Shown here in pieces: positions 1 to 11,950 of a stretch of 64,000 nt of DNA (positions are counted from its first letter, which is position 1; the number at the start of each line of letters is the position of its first letter). Where the stretch lies: the NCBI RefSeq assembly GCF_003086295.3, contig NC_092051.1:7184810-7248809 (forward strand), written 5' to 3'. Origin of the DNA: Arachis hypogaea (taxonomy: Eukaryota > Streptophyta > Magnoliopsida > Fabales > Fabaceae). The notes beneath the pieces were generated by a model. It was not told the DNA's origin, ran no database searches, and saw only the letters and a program-made list of their open reading frames with translations. A program made the translations under genes and the position numbers.

Positions 1-276
1 TTTATAGAAAAAGCATAGCTTAATCAACGTGATCTAAAGCAAAAAATTCACCTCCTAACATATCTCTTAGCTGAGATTTTTAAATTGGCAACATATCCAG
101 CCAAATTTTCAAAATCTGCATGTTGTTATTTTTTTGTAACAAAAATTCTATTTCTGACCTTACTAATGCTTTTTTTTATTTTTTTTTTATTTTTGGATAC
201 CGATGTAATAATATATATATAGAAATAAATTTATTTTTTGTATTTTTTGCAATCTTTTCTAAAAAAAAAAAAAAAA

Positions 277-328
<52 letters not shown>

Positions 329-1038
329 TTAATATGTAACTATTTGAACAAATTTAGATATTAACCATTAGTAACTATTTTATCTTGACTATTCTAACGA
401 AATACAAAATAGTAATTAGTGATACTACTCCACCTTAACAAAAATTTTTTTAAAGAGATCTTAAATGAATAATAAGTAATAACTCTGCCTAAATTGAATT
501 CCTAATATATAGAGATACAAATTAAAAATGATCATTTGTAATACTCTACCCAAAATTAAATACAAGACAAATCTTCTCTATCCAAAAGAGTAAATAATAA
601 TTTGAGATACAAAATAAACGGCGAAACACAATACACAAAGAAAAACCTAATAATTATTTAACATTACCTGTATTATTTAACTTCTATCACATCAAACATA
701 AGCTAATTAACAAAGTCATTTATTTATACTAATTCATATATAGATTGTGTCATAGTGAAATTACATTATTACAAATATGTCAACTTGTGATATTATCAAC
801 TTACATATTTGTCAATTTTAAATTGATAACTTTCAAGTTGAACTAATCTTTGGCCAATTTTTTTTTTTTTACCTTTAAATTAATCAAACTTTATAACTAA
901 TATATTTTTAAGTAAAAATTTAAATTCTCTAAAATGAAAAAATTAGTAAAATAATAAAGTAAAAAATTAATTACTGTTAATTTTGTAACTTTCATAAAAT
1001 ATATTTTTTATTATCTTAATTTAAGAGTGATTAACTCA
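1..1038. other. AT-rich intergenic sequence with a microsatellite
   Basis: No gene is visible on either strand. The stretch is very AT-rich with many homopolymer runs. A poly-A tract followed by about 16 ATA/TAA units lies at 261-327. Nothing else in this interval could be tied to a family. Confidence 0.6.
261..327. repeat. Poly-A plus (TAA)n microsatellite
   Basis: About 18 A residues run directly into an uninterrupted run of TAA units. This is a simple-sequence repeat that is likely to be length-polymorphic. It could be the old tail of a retroposon, but no such element was recognised beside it. Confidence 0.85.
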
Positions 1039-2421
1039 GAATTAATGATTAAATTGGTCACTGAAAGATTTTTCTATCGTCATTTTTGTCTCCAAATAAT
1101 TTTTTAATCAAATTATATTCTTAAAGATTTAACATCAATCTCGTTTGCCCTTTCATTTCTGGACTAACAATTTTTGTTAACGATTGTACACGTGAAGTGT
1201 TAATCGACACGTATGTTGACAGCTGTGCATGTGTCCAGATGGAAACTAATAAGATATATTTACTATATTACGTCAAAATAGTCCCTAGTCCCATTTGTAT
1301 AAACCCTAATCCTAAAATCTACAGAGACATTAACAACCCATCTTGTTGAGTGGTGTTACAGTGGTACAAAATATCCCCCAACCCCATACATTAATACCTC
1401 TGTATTGTCTGATTCATAAATTTTTTATCTGCTATCACCATTTTTGAACTATCATAATGAAAAATAAATGTCATCGGATAATCTTTCATTTACAAATAAA
1501 AAATGACGATAACAGTCAATTATACAATGTACTTTGTTTTTCGTTACTTTTATTTATGTAACAATTTATTTATAATTCAGCAGCAAAACCCTAAAACCCC
1601 AAAACCCCAATCACTGTCTTAATCTACAAAAAACACCATCTCAACAAACCCTTCCCTTTAGATGAACTAAACAAAACAACAACTTCATCTATCCTTTTAA
1701 AATTGCATTCAGTCATGTCAAGATAGAGCATCTAAATTTTTCAACCAAAAAAAAAAATGCAAAACCTTGCAAAATCCTAGCTGCAACTATCTCCAGCACA
1801 AAAATCCTATTCGAAAACCAACCAACATTCAACCCTAATCCCCAACAACTACACATTCAGACCAGAAAAAAAGAAAAAAAATTGGGACAGTAAGGGTTCG
1901 TACCTTTCACCCAAAGACAATGCATATCACGGCGACACAATGGTGGCCTAGAGACCCAGACCAACAAGAACAGTCAGACTCCATGCAGCGTTGTCGATAA
2001 TTGCTTCCTCCACGCTTCCGGTGATCGGAGCTTCTTCGTCTTCTCTTTGTGTTTGGTAACTTTTTGTTTCTTTTGAGTGAAAAGAGAAGATCACAACGGT
2101 GCAACGGTACCCTAGATACCAAGACGACTAAGTGTAGTCGCGACGTCACCGATGAGTAATGGGGAGATAAAAGAAAATAGGAAATGGCATTGTTTTTTTT
2201 TTAATCAAAATGTCCTAAACAACAAAAAGACATCATATTTATCACGCTGAGTCACTTAATGCTACACATGAAAAATCGTTAATGAAATGGGTTAAATATT
2301 TAGCAGAAGGACAAATGAGATTGATGTTAAATTTTTAAGGGACTAATTTGATTAAAAAAATTATTCGAAAATAAAAATGACAATCGAACAATCTTTTGGA
2401 GATCAATTTGGCCATTAACCC
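1039..2421. mobile_element. Non-autonomous Mutator-like element (MULE) with long inverted ends
   Basis: The left end (from 1039) and the reverse complement of the right end (to 2421) align over about 150 bp, with recognisable blocks such as TTTTTTAATCAAATTA and TTTAACATCAATCTC. The termini resemble those of the MULE at 11207-12864 (GGGTTAATG..CAAATT type). The interior has no transposase ORF. It contains CCCTAA-rich stretches around 1580-1610 and a GC-richer part near 1900-2150, which may be captured gene sequence but was not identified. No target duplication was found, and the right end abuts the poly-A end of a LINE, so the right flank may have been displaced. Confidence 0.65.
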
Positions 2422-2488
2422 AATTTTTTTTTTGTGACTGAAATAAACTAAACAAAGAAAAACAAAACAAGCAAAACAAAGGAACTGC

Positions 2489-3065
2489 TCAAATAGAAGG
2501 ATAGTTCTGTTTAAGACTACTCTTAAACTCCTCCCAAGGTGAAGGAAGCTCCACATGAGAAAGTTGTAACTTTATCGCCATCTTTGCCATAGTATCTACC
2601 ACCGTGTTTGCATCTCTCATAATCAAACGAAAGTCAACACGCCAATTCCAATGCATGATATCTCTTATTTTGAGCACCAATTGATCAATAAACCCAAAAC
2701 CATCTTGGTGATTAGTAACAAGATTAAATGCTTCCACACAATCCGTCTCACAAATAACATCTCGTTGACCCACATCCCAAGCTAAGAGATATCCTCTCCA
2801 AATAGCAAACAATTTCTCTTGAAGAATATTATTACTCTCAATCATTCCCAAACACCCCATTTTGCCAACTCCCATTACAATCTCTAATAACACAAGCAAA
2901 ACCAACACTATCACCCGAACCAAGATAACTAGCATCACAATGAATCTTAAAAGTACCAAGGGATGGGGGATTCCAAAAACCATTTAGAGTAGAGGGAAGG
3001 GACATACGTTGTAATTCAAAAATATTTCTAAACTCTTTTTCTGAAGTTAATGCCAGACAAATCAC
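2489..3065 (-). pseudogene. LINE RNase H domain, frameshifted
   Basis: Two overlapping minus-strand frames together encode a plant retrotransposon RNase H (RVT_3 type). The first has a FKIHCDASY motif followed by VGFACVIRD. The second continues with ETDCVEAFNLV, IRDIMHWNWRVDF and MRDANTVVDTMAKMA, and ends in a stop at 2489. The frame change near 2840-2880 is a disabling frameshift. RNase H would remove the RNA strand of the cDNA hybrid. This copy cannot make the intact domain. It is the most 3' coding part of the LINE and sits just before its poly-A end. Confidence 0.75.
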
Positions 3066-3128
3066 TTTTTTCGGAGGTCAAGTTTCATGAGGATTAAAGA
3101 TGTCATTATTCCTTGCTCGCCATATCCA

Positions 3129-3473
3129 CTAAAGTCCCGAAAAGAACTTGAACGGATGCTCTCTGCTATGATACAATAACCAGTTCTTCAAATCCAAAGG
3201 ATGACAAGAAATATCCAACCTATGCCATACAAGTTGAGCTTTTGGACAATCCCGAATACAATGTAAAACCGATTTCTGGCTAGAAAGACATCTTGGGCAC
3301 CTATCCGATGTCGACATCCTTCTTCTAAAGCAAAAACTTGCAGTAGGAAGAGCCTCTTTAAGACACAACCAAGCCAAAAACTTGTGCTTTTCTGGAACAA
3401 GCTGACGCCAAAGACAGAGCCAAAGCCAATTCTCCCACTCCTCCCAATCAAATAGTTGCTTAAACAACCACAA
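3129..3473 (-). pseudogene. LINE zf-RVT-like cysteine-rich segment
   Basis: The minus-strand reading contains VPEKHKFLAWLCLKEALPT followed by a C-X2-C...H-X3-C arrangement (RCPRC, then VLHCIRDCP). This is the pattern of the zf-RVT region between reverse transcriptase and RNase H in plant L1 LINEs. Its position inside this LINE agrees. Flanking frames contain stops, so it is a decayed fragment. Confidence 0.7.
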
Positions 3474-3996
3474 GTAACCATTGCGTGAGTCATAGACTTT
3501 GGCAGCAGATCCAAACCAATATCAACCCACTTCCGGGCCTGCTTGCACATCTGAATTGTAAGAGAGAATAGTACCTTTCATATTTTGAGATAAAGGAGAA
3601 TAAAGAGTATCCAAATGTCACCTATCAACCGACCAAATATCCTATATCCGGAGATTCGAATAAGAAATATGGACATAATCCATCTCATTAGATAACCGTC
3701 CTTCTCTCCTCCAGCTAGAAAACTAAAAATTCTGGTTCAAATCTCCAATACACCAAGAAAATCCATCCTTAACACTTCTCAAGCCTTGAAAAGACTCCTC
3801 TAAATGGAGAGTCCTTGTTCTTAGGACAACTAAAACAGTCATATAGAGATGATCGATATTTGGCATCTAACAATTAGACCCATAACTTGTTTGGTTGCTG
3901 GAAAAAAGTCCAAACTAGCTTCCCAAGAAGAGCAATATTTACACAATAAGGATCTCTAATCCCCAAACCTCCATATTTTTTTGGAGTAACCAGTAC

Positions 3997-5699
3997 TAGG
4001 GGTGTTCGCGGTGCGGTTTGGTTCAGTTATTTAAGAAAAAGTCATTCGATCCGATCGTTTATTAAAGCTGCGGTTCGGTTTGGTTCGATTTTTTTGTCAA
4101 GACCATCTGAACCAAACCAAACCAATTAAAATCAGTTTGGTTTAGTTCGGTTTGTTCGATTTTTTAATTAATTAAAAAAATGAATATGAACACATAGCTC
4201 ATCATAATGATATAAAATTAAAAAAAGGAAGAATCATATAAAACATATAAAAAATCATGATACAAAATTAAGAAAAGGAAGAATCATATAAAACATATAA
4301 AAAATTTTAGGATCAGGAATGGATACAGCTTCTATAAAACAAGGAACAATCATAACAAATAAAAAGCTAGATTAATGAAAAAAATAATTCAATCAATCAA
4401 TTTGTTGGTGATCTTATATTTACAGATTTGTTTGGAGGAGCATTACATGTCCATCGATTCCACCTTCAGTTTCATCAATGTTATCCCTCATACTATGATC
4501 AAACTGCAAAAATATCACAGATACAACATTAAATATCAACACAATAGTGAATCAAAACCAAAAACAGAATAACAATAAATCATTAAATCAATAACAAATT
4601 AAAAGCAAAAAATAGCAGCAGCCATCAGACCAATAACACAAGAAGACTTGTTATGTTCATTGTACCCTTTATTCGAAGGTTTCAAAAACAGATTAGGATT
4701 ATTCCACCAGTGAAAATTTTTACAATAACAGCGACTATTTATTATCAACCTCATCACACCAATTCATTAAAACCACACAAATACCACCAAAATCACATTT
4801 GGAGTCTCCACTTTTTAATTAACAGATTAACAAATTCAGATTCAAATCAATTACAAGCAGCAATAATAAGAATAGACAATTAACAATAACAATTAACAAT
4901 AGTAGCAGCAATAATAATGATTAATTAACAAATTAAATTCAATAACAATTAAAAAATAAAAAAATAGTTAATAGTAGCAGCAGCCAGCAAAAAGTAGAAG
5001 AAGAGAGAACACTAAACCAAAAAGTAAAAAATTAATAGAAGAACAGAGAAAATCAAGAAGCAAAAAATAGCAAGAGGCTGAATCAGAAGTAAAAGAACCA
5101 ACCTTACTCATGCTCCATTCTTGATGATTTGCTAATGCAGACAGAGTCGCAGAGTGCAGGGAGGACGGCGGAGAGAGGGGCGCTACAAGGACGACGTCGT
5201 GTTGCTGCGGCCTTCGTGGATTCGTGGAGAACAATGGTGTGCTGCTGGGGGAGGACGATGACGTTCTGCGTGGAGCCGTGCCGGGGAGGACGACAGAGAG
5301 AGAGCGGTGCTACGAGGAAGGAGGAGGAAGAGAGAACAGGGCCGCAGGAGGTAAGTCACCGGCAGCAATGGCAGAGGCGCGGAGCAGAGGGAGGACGAGG
5401 AAGGGAGAGGGCAAAAGGCGCTGAGAGTTGAGAGGATTGGAGGCAAAGGAGAAAGAAGTTAGGGTTATGTTGTTGCTGCAGCTATCATTTGGGCCTTTGG
5501 GGGTTTGTTTAATTTAGGTTTTTTAAAAAAATGGTTCGGTTCGGGTTTTTCTTATCAGAACCGAAAACCGAACCGAACCGTAAAAAACTGTAAAATCTCA
5601 TTTTTTTGGTTTTTTCAATTTTCGGTTTGTTCGATTATCGGATTTTTTTTGTTCGGTTGGTCGATTTTGTTCGGATTGAATCGGTTTTGAACACCCCTA
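3997..5699. mobile_element. Non-autonomous hAT element nested in the LINE
   Basis: The 11-bp terminal inverted repeats TAGGGGTGTTC / GAACACCCCTA are exact and are flanked by a perfect 8-bp target duplication, ACCAGTAC (3989-3996 and 5700-5707). An 8-bp duplication with such ends is diagnostic of the hAT superfamily. Subterminal regions are rich in GGTTCGGTTTGGTT-type repeats on the left, with the complementary AACCGAACCGAACC type on the right. No transposase is encoded. The GC-rich ORFs at 5129-5446 overlap on both strands, resemble nothing and are probably spurious. The intact duplication dates the insertion after the LINE. Confidence 0.93.
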
Positions 5700-5896
5700 A
5701 CCAGTACCTTCCAACTAACAAGATTCAATCCTCTTCCATCAACTTGTCCTTTTCAAAGAAAATTCTCCATCATAGACTCCAATTTACTAATGATTCCTTT
5801 GGAAAAAATAGAGACCTGCATCTGGTACATGGAAATGGCGGTTGCAACAGAATTAACCAAGCAGAGTCTACCAGCCCGATTGAGTAAACTCCCTTT

Positions 5897-7126
5897 TCAA
5901 CTTGCTAGTCTACTCCGAATCTTATCCAAGACACCATTGAAAGCTGAACAGGTCACCCTAGAATGGCTAAGGGTAACTCCAAGATACTTGCCCAAGTCCT
6001 GGACAAATCTGATAGAGGATACCCCAGTGAAAACCTCTTTCCTTGTTGCAGAGACATTCTTAGAGCAAAGCGCTTTAGACTTCTCCACATTAATTTTCAT
6101 TCCAGATGCTTTGCAAAAAGTCTCTAAAACCAACATCACATTTTACACTTGTCTCTTTGTAGCTTTATAGAATATAAGCAAGTTATTCGCAAACATTAAG
6201 TGGGATATTCTTGGTCCCCCTCTAGAAATAGCAACCGCCTCCCACAAGCCCAAATCAACCTGATGACTAATAAAGCATGCCAATCGCTCCATACACAATA
6301 CAAAAAGATAGGGTGACATAGGGTCTCCTTGTCTAAGACCTCAGCCAGGAGTAAAGTCATTCAAACGATTCTCATTCCAAAGAATAGATAAGGAGGAAGT
6401 AGTGACACAATTCATAATCAAATTAATTGTAGGAATAGGAAAACCAAAGCTCTTAAGGGTATGAGCTAAAAACCTCTAGTCAACTCTGTCATAAGCTTTC
6501 TCCAGCTCAATCTTAAAAGTCAGTGTACCTTTCTTTGATTTAGTCTTCTTCATAAAGTGGAGGACTTCTTGAGCAATAATGATGTTGTTAGGAGTTCTTC
6601 GTCCCGGAATAAATCCTCCTTGAAGCGGGCCAGTAATCTCCGCAAGATGAGGAAGGAGCCTATTAACAAGGACCTTCGTGATGATCTTGTAAATTACATT
6701 ACAGAGACTAATCGACCTGAAATCTTTCATAGATACCGGTGATTCAATCTTTGGAATAAGAACCAGTAAAGGCTCCATCATTCTCGGATCAAGAGTAACA
6801 CCGGATAATGCCTGCTTAACCATCTTCCAAACATCAAGACCAATGATCTCCCAATATTCTTTGAAGAAGAAAGCTTGAAACTCATCAGGACCCGGAGCTT
6901 TAAAAGAATTCATGTGAAAAACAACTATTCTGACTTCCTCCATAGTAACTGGTGCCGTAAGATTATTGCAAGCTTCTTCATTCAGAGAAGGAAGAGGCAC
7001 ATCACCAAGGCAACCCAAATCAACATCATCAAAATGACAGAATAAGCTTTTATAGAAAGACTCTGCTTCTTGACTCAGAACCTCTGGATCAGTTTCCCAC
7101 ACTCCATCCTTGAGAAAAAAGTCCAT
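5897..7126 (-). pseudogene. LINE reverse transcriptase, inactivated
   Basis: The minus-strand frames give a non-LTR reverse transcriptase with the usual blocks in order: SFKAPGPDEFQAFFFKEYW, LVLIPKIESPVSMKDFRSI, LCNVIYKIITKVLVNRL, GPLQGGFIPGRRTPNNI and a degraded FKIELEKAYDRVD. Next come LRQGDPMSPYLFVL and the catalytic block, which reads MFANNLLIF where FADD is expected. A stop follows YDRVD near 6477, and others occur downstream. The final segment (5897-6139) holds the thumb-like MKINVEKSKALCSKN. The protein would have copied LINE RNA at a nicked target. With the Asp pair lost and stops present, it is inactive. Confidence 0.85.
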
Positions 7127-7499
7127 GAATATTATTATGCTTCATTCACACAAGAGTTTGAATATGAAAGAATCTTGTATTCCTATCCCCGAATCTTACC
7201 CACTGCTCTCTGGACTTTTGGAACCATAGGAGCTTTTCTTGCACTAGAGTATTATTATAATTACCAAGCAACTGTTGCTCTTTCTGACGCAAATAAATGC
7301 TATCCACCACTTCCAACGCTTTTGTAAATAATTAATATGCTGCTCTAATTCACATTTCTTAACAAAAATGTTACCAAACCGCCATGACTGATTCACAATA
7401 TCCATGAAGCTTTCCATGAATTCCTCTATTACCAGACCACCATGACTGATTCACAATATCCCTATACCCAAGATGAGTAGCCCAAGCAGCAACAAATCG

Positions 7500-8230
7500 A
7501 AAAGGTCAATTCCCTTTAGGCTAAGGACGACCTTTGCAACGCACCAGAATAGGACAATGATCAAACTGAAGCCTATTTAAAACTTTTGCATAAGCCTCTG
7601 GAAAGATAGATAACCAACTACTATTTATACAGACTCGGTCAAGCTTTTTTGCCACGTCAACATAATTTTTCACCCTCCAGTACCAAGAAAATCGCCTCCT
7701 AATAGTCTTCAGATCAAACAAACCACTATCCCCTAATGAAGTAGCAAACATGTCTGCACTTTGATGAGAAAATTGACAGCCCTTAGTTCATGAAAAAATT
7801 TGACTTCATTAAAATCACCAAGAACAATTCAAGGTCCTTGAAAAATCATGGATTGTGCAACAAGATAATCCCAAAGGAGAACCCTTTTATTAAATTGAGG
7901 ACTACTATAAATACCACTACACCTCCAAATTAAATTATCAAATTGAACCTCAACAGTAACACCCTGATCAAAAGCATCAATGAACTTACAACAAACACCC
8001 TTCATAGAGGATAGAAACTAAATACCCCCCTTATGCCCCTCTGCTTCTACTATACCAACAGAGTGATACCCCAACCTTTTCCAAAACAATTTTAAATGTT
8101 GAAAAGGGGAATGAGTTTAAACCACAATAAAGAAAACAGGTCTAAATTTTCTAAGTTCTTTACAATGCACCCGAACTAACTTATTAGAAGCACCCCTAAT
8201 ATTCCAAACAATCATATTTAAACTATCCAT
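7500..8230 (-). pseudogene. LINE endonuclease domain, inactivated
   Basis: Minus-strand fragments match the AP-type endonuclease at the start of L1 ORF2. They include NIRGASNKLVRVH near the N terminus, a GDFNEV block near 7830, and the C-terminal KKLDRVCINSSW...LQFDHCPILV at 7521-7700 (DHCPI is the usual SDHxPI block). Several stops separate these blocks. The domain would nick target DNA to start reverse transcription. Confidence 0.75.
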
Positions 8231-8265
8231 AAATAATAGGGACAGAATAAACAAGAACATAAACT

Positions 8266-9540
8266 CTAAATAGAATCACCAACCTCAATAGGTGGTTTGT
8301 CCTGCGGTACTGGCACACTCTGATCCTCAATAATTGCCACCTTCGGACCCCCTAACATTGCACCTGCCATGCTTCCATCTTCTAAGGTTTCCTCCGTTGC
8401 GCCACCATTTTTATCAACTGACGAGTTCTGTAGGGAGGAAGACCGCGGACGCTTACGTAGAGAAATTCCACGACGTGCAGGAGTTCTGCGCGATGGGGAT
8501 GGCGCAATTTCATGTTTTTCTCGCTTCTCCATCCTAATGTCAATTGATTTGCTTCCATCACCATGAAAATTGGACCTTGGAACCCTTCTCGAACCATACT
8601 TGTGCTGCTTTCTATCTTGGTCCTTCAAACTTGACGGCTGGCCCATGGTAAATTTTTTCTTACGCAGCACTTGTTACCAGCCCTCTCCATCATCCATGCA
8701 TGCCTCATTAACCTGACCATCAGGAACGTGAGGAGCCAATGATTCTGTAACCACATCCTTCCCTTTAACAACTCCTAATTTCCCACCCAAATTACGAGAA
8801 TTCTCACCCAAATCGCGAGCTTCCGATTCAGCCTCTTTTTGAATCTCATGATTGTTGTGTGGCACTAGTGTCGGGGCTTCATTATTTTTTTCATCACCAA
8901 AAGAATCACCATTTCCTTCCAAAGACTCCTTCTCCATGCACAACGATTTATCATGCCCATACCGTGCACAAGTAGCACAAATCAACGGTAAACTCTCGTA
9001 CTCCACTTCATGAGTCATACCCTCCACTATAATATATTTGATTACAGGCAACCCAAGATTAATTTGAACACAAGTTCGGGCATATTTTTCTCTTTCTGTA
9101 AGCTTAGTGGCCAAGTCTACTTTCACCGAACCCCTATTGCAGAAGCAATTCACAGCATTGCTTGTTCCTGGTAGCACCAAATTGGAAGTCTCGAAGAATT
9201 TTTCGCATGGCCTAAAATTCACATCCCATGGCTTTACTGCAACATGACTGTCTATCAACCACGGGCCACCAAGAATGACTTTCTCACGATCCGCAGTAAT
9301 ATCAAATTTAACCAAAAAATACCCAAACCCCACATCCAACAAATTAAACCCTCATTTGATGCGCCATATTATGCGAAGCTTATGCATAAGAGTCGTGTAG
9401 CCATAATACTTATCTAGCACCTTGATCACAATGGCTTCCTTGTAATGCCTCCTTAGTAAAACTGACGGTGGACGAGAATCACCCTGCTTACCCGTCACCC
9501 TCGCGATACCATCCCAGATAAAGACCTTGGATGGCTTTCT
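8266..9540 (-). pseudogene. LINE ORF1 (DUF4283 plus CCHC zinc knuckle), inactivated
   Basis: The minus-strand segment 9342-8674 (222 codons) carries VILGGPWLIDSHVAVKPWD, typical of the DUF4283 RNA-binding domain, and a zinc knuckle CATCARYGHDKSLC (C-X2-C-X4-H-X4-C). The same reading extends upstream to about 9540 past an in-frame TGA near 9357. Downstream, a basic Ser/Arg-rich tail (8670-8266) follows another stop. ORF1 proteins coat the LINE RNA. At least two stops mark it as dead. Confidence 0.78.
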
Positions 9541-9560
9541 GGCTCTCTCCTTCTCTCATT

Positions 9561-11196
9561 CTCCTTGAGTACGGAGTACGTACTCTTTTTCTGCTAGAGT
9601 TTTTTCTACTAATATAGATGATTTTTAATAAACCATTTATTTAAGTTTACATGTTACTAAAAACACTATTATAAATTCAATATTAAAATTAAAAATTTCT
9701 CTTTTTTGTAAGTAAATAATTTATAAATATAATAAAATAGATTATGTACATAACTTGCCCAAAGCACGAGTTCTACACTAATTCATTTAAAAGTAAATGA
9801 AAGAGGAGCTTCATTTGTAAAATTATACGACATCTTTGTAATCAATCAGATACGCACCATCCAGATCGTCTTAACGACATCGAAACCGAGAGATAGAAAC
9901 ATAGTAATCTCTGTCCAAATATAGAAGTGTCCACAGATCAAGGCCAAGATCGACAGGAATGTGACTATTATTATCCATGTCGTCTACAAAATTAGGCTCC
10001 AACTATAATCTACGCATTATTAGAATATTATAATTAATGAACAAAATTAAGAAATAAAATTAGGAAAATATCAAAGAGGATTAGAAAAAAATCAATGTAA
10101 TTTATTAGGATATTATTCCATAACGAGCGTATTCTTAGCGTACTCTTGGTCTATATATGAGTAAGAATCTTGTAATCACATATGAAAAAAATATGAATAA
10201 CAAAAATAATACTTTTCTGTCGAATAGAGTTGTCAATCCAATCAGTTACAAGTTAGGTTGAATGCGGATCGGTTCTTGTACAGATTGGGTATGTGCGAGT
10301 TGAGTTTCAATCCTACTCAACCAATTCGTAATATATATATATATTTATAATTAAACATGTGAGAAATAAAAATTAATCCAAAAATTTTTCACTTTGTGTA
10401 AAAAAAATTTAACTACTAATCCAAAGTTATAAATTACTACTTTAATGCTTTTGTTTATATAAAAATCAATTCCATTTAGTAATATATAAATGCGTCCATT
10501 ATCTCTTCATTTAGATCAGAATCTATAGCAACAAATTCCTAAGAACCCTATAGGCTATAACCAACGCTCAACTATTTAAAGAGCCTTTTCAAACCATAAG
10601 AGTTCCACTAATGCTCAACAATCTCCTTGAATATGGAGTACATCCTCTTTGTCTCCTAGAATTTTTTGTGTACCATTAACTCAATTAACTCGTTACTTTA
10701 TCATTTTATCAATTTTTTAATTTTAAAGGATATTGATACTTTTAATAATATTTATATTTATAGACTTGTATTATTATTTTTAACTCGTAAACAAATTAAA
10801 ACTGTCACAAAAAAAAATTAAAACTAATTTTAATTTTTTCATCGATATACCACTTCTATTACTTTAAATAATTTGAATTAGTGTCTAGACCAAATTCAAA
10901 CCGTACTAAAAATATAAGATATAATTTTAACAATATTTTAAAAATTGTGGCTAAAATTATAAGAAATATATGTCAATTTGAACTCACAAAAGTTAAAAGA
11001 AGATTTTATTAAATTATCTCAAATAATTAATCATAAAAAATGATTTTGATTAATGTTAGTTTCACTAATCTAAATCAATACAAAATAATTTTATATAAAA
11101 GTCATCAGCCTATATGACAGGTCATATGTAGGTGCGACATTTGCAGAAGAATTAAGAAACGGTAGCAAAACTAGCCAACTAGGGATTGATCGGATA
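9561..11196. other. AT-rich spacer with a possible LTR remnant and a short direct repeat
   Basis: No gene was found. A block of about 50 bp at 9567-9615 (CTCCTTGAGTACGGAGTACG start) recurs in similar form at 10619-10672, about 1.05 kb away, in the same orientation. Between them, 9820-10220 looks like the R/U5 part of a copia-type LTR (CTATATATGAGTAAGAATCTTG, then AATATGAATAACAA), but no clear ends or target duplication were seen. The rest is featureless AT-rich DNA. Confidence 0.4.
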
Positions 11197-11206
11197 GTGG
11201 TTTCAC

Positions 11207-11878
11207 GGGTTAATGTTCAAATTCGTTCTTGAAAAATCATGCGATCTTTATTTTTGTTTTTGAATGATTTTTTTAATCAAATTAGTTCCTAAAAGATAAA
11301 TTGTTAGTCAAATTAGTCCTTCCATTAATTGGATGGTGACGTGTCACATTAAGTGCCATGTGACATGATAACGTGACAGTGACACGTAGCATGTCACGTG
11401 TCACTTGACATATAAAAAAGTTTTTTATTAGTCAAAATAGTCCTTGAAAGTCCAAACGTAAGTCATTTTCATCCCTCAAATTTTAAAAATTAGTCAAACT
11501 AGTCCTTATATAATTTTTTTATTTTTCTTCATAAAATTATCTCTCTCCTTTAATTCTTCTCAAAATCTCTCTTATTCTTTTCTATTCTAAAACCTTTTTT
11601 TTACATTACTACATTTTGCTGGAATACATATATATATACTTAAAATTGAAATGTATGTATTTATTAACTTAAACAAAGTTATATGCTCAAAATCAAAATT
11701 TATGTATGTTAACCTAAATAAAATTATACCACTTTTTTTTCTACTACATTTTTTTTTCATTACGATATTACTTATATATAGGATGTAATGGTAGTGATAC
11801 TTCGAGTCTAAATTCAAAAAGATCCACAAATTTTGCTTCAATTCCAAACTTTACAAAATATTAAAAATTTGTTGGTTA

Positions 11879-11950
<72 letters not shown>

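Larger units (their letters stand above)
2422..9560 (-). mobile_element. Degenerate L1-type LINE retrotransposon, interrupted by a hAT element
   Basis: Read on the minus strand this is a complete but dead plant L1-like LINE. In order it has an ORF1 with a DUF4283-like domain and a CCHC zinc knuckle (about 9540-8266), an endonuclease (about 8230-7500), a reverse transcriptase (7126 to about 5897), a zf-RVT-like segment (3473-3129), an RNase H domain (3065-2489), and a poly-A end seen as a T run at 2424-2432. Stops and frameshifts break every domain, and the catalytic FADD-type motif reads FANN. About 1.7 kb (3997-5699) is a later hAT insertion, leaving roughly 5.4 kb of LINE. The 5' end is approximate, and no LINE target duplication was found. 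Confidence 0.85.

Noticed and set aside
1580..1610. CCCTAAAACCCCAAAACCCC as interstitial telomeric repeat
   Set aside because: Only one true CCCTAAA unit is present. The rest is irregular and lies inside a MULE, more like a telo-box or low-complexity leader.
5129..5446. Overlapping GC-rich ORFs inside the hAT element
   Set aside because: Several frames are open at once because of base composition. None has a recognisable motif or a transposase signature.
10673..10682. CATTAACTCA as a displaced target-duplication copy for the MULE at 1039 (left flank GATTAACTCA)
   Set aside because: It is 9 of 10 bases in AT-rich DNA, lies over 8 kb away, and needs an unproven extra insertion between. Chance is more likely.
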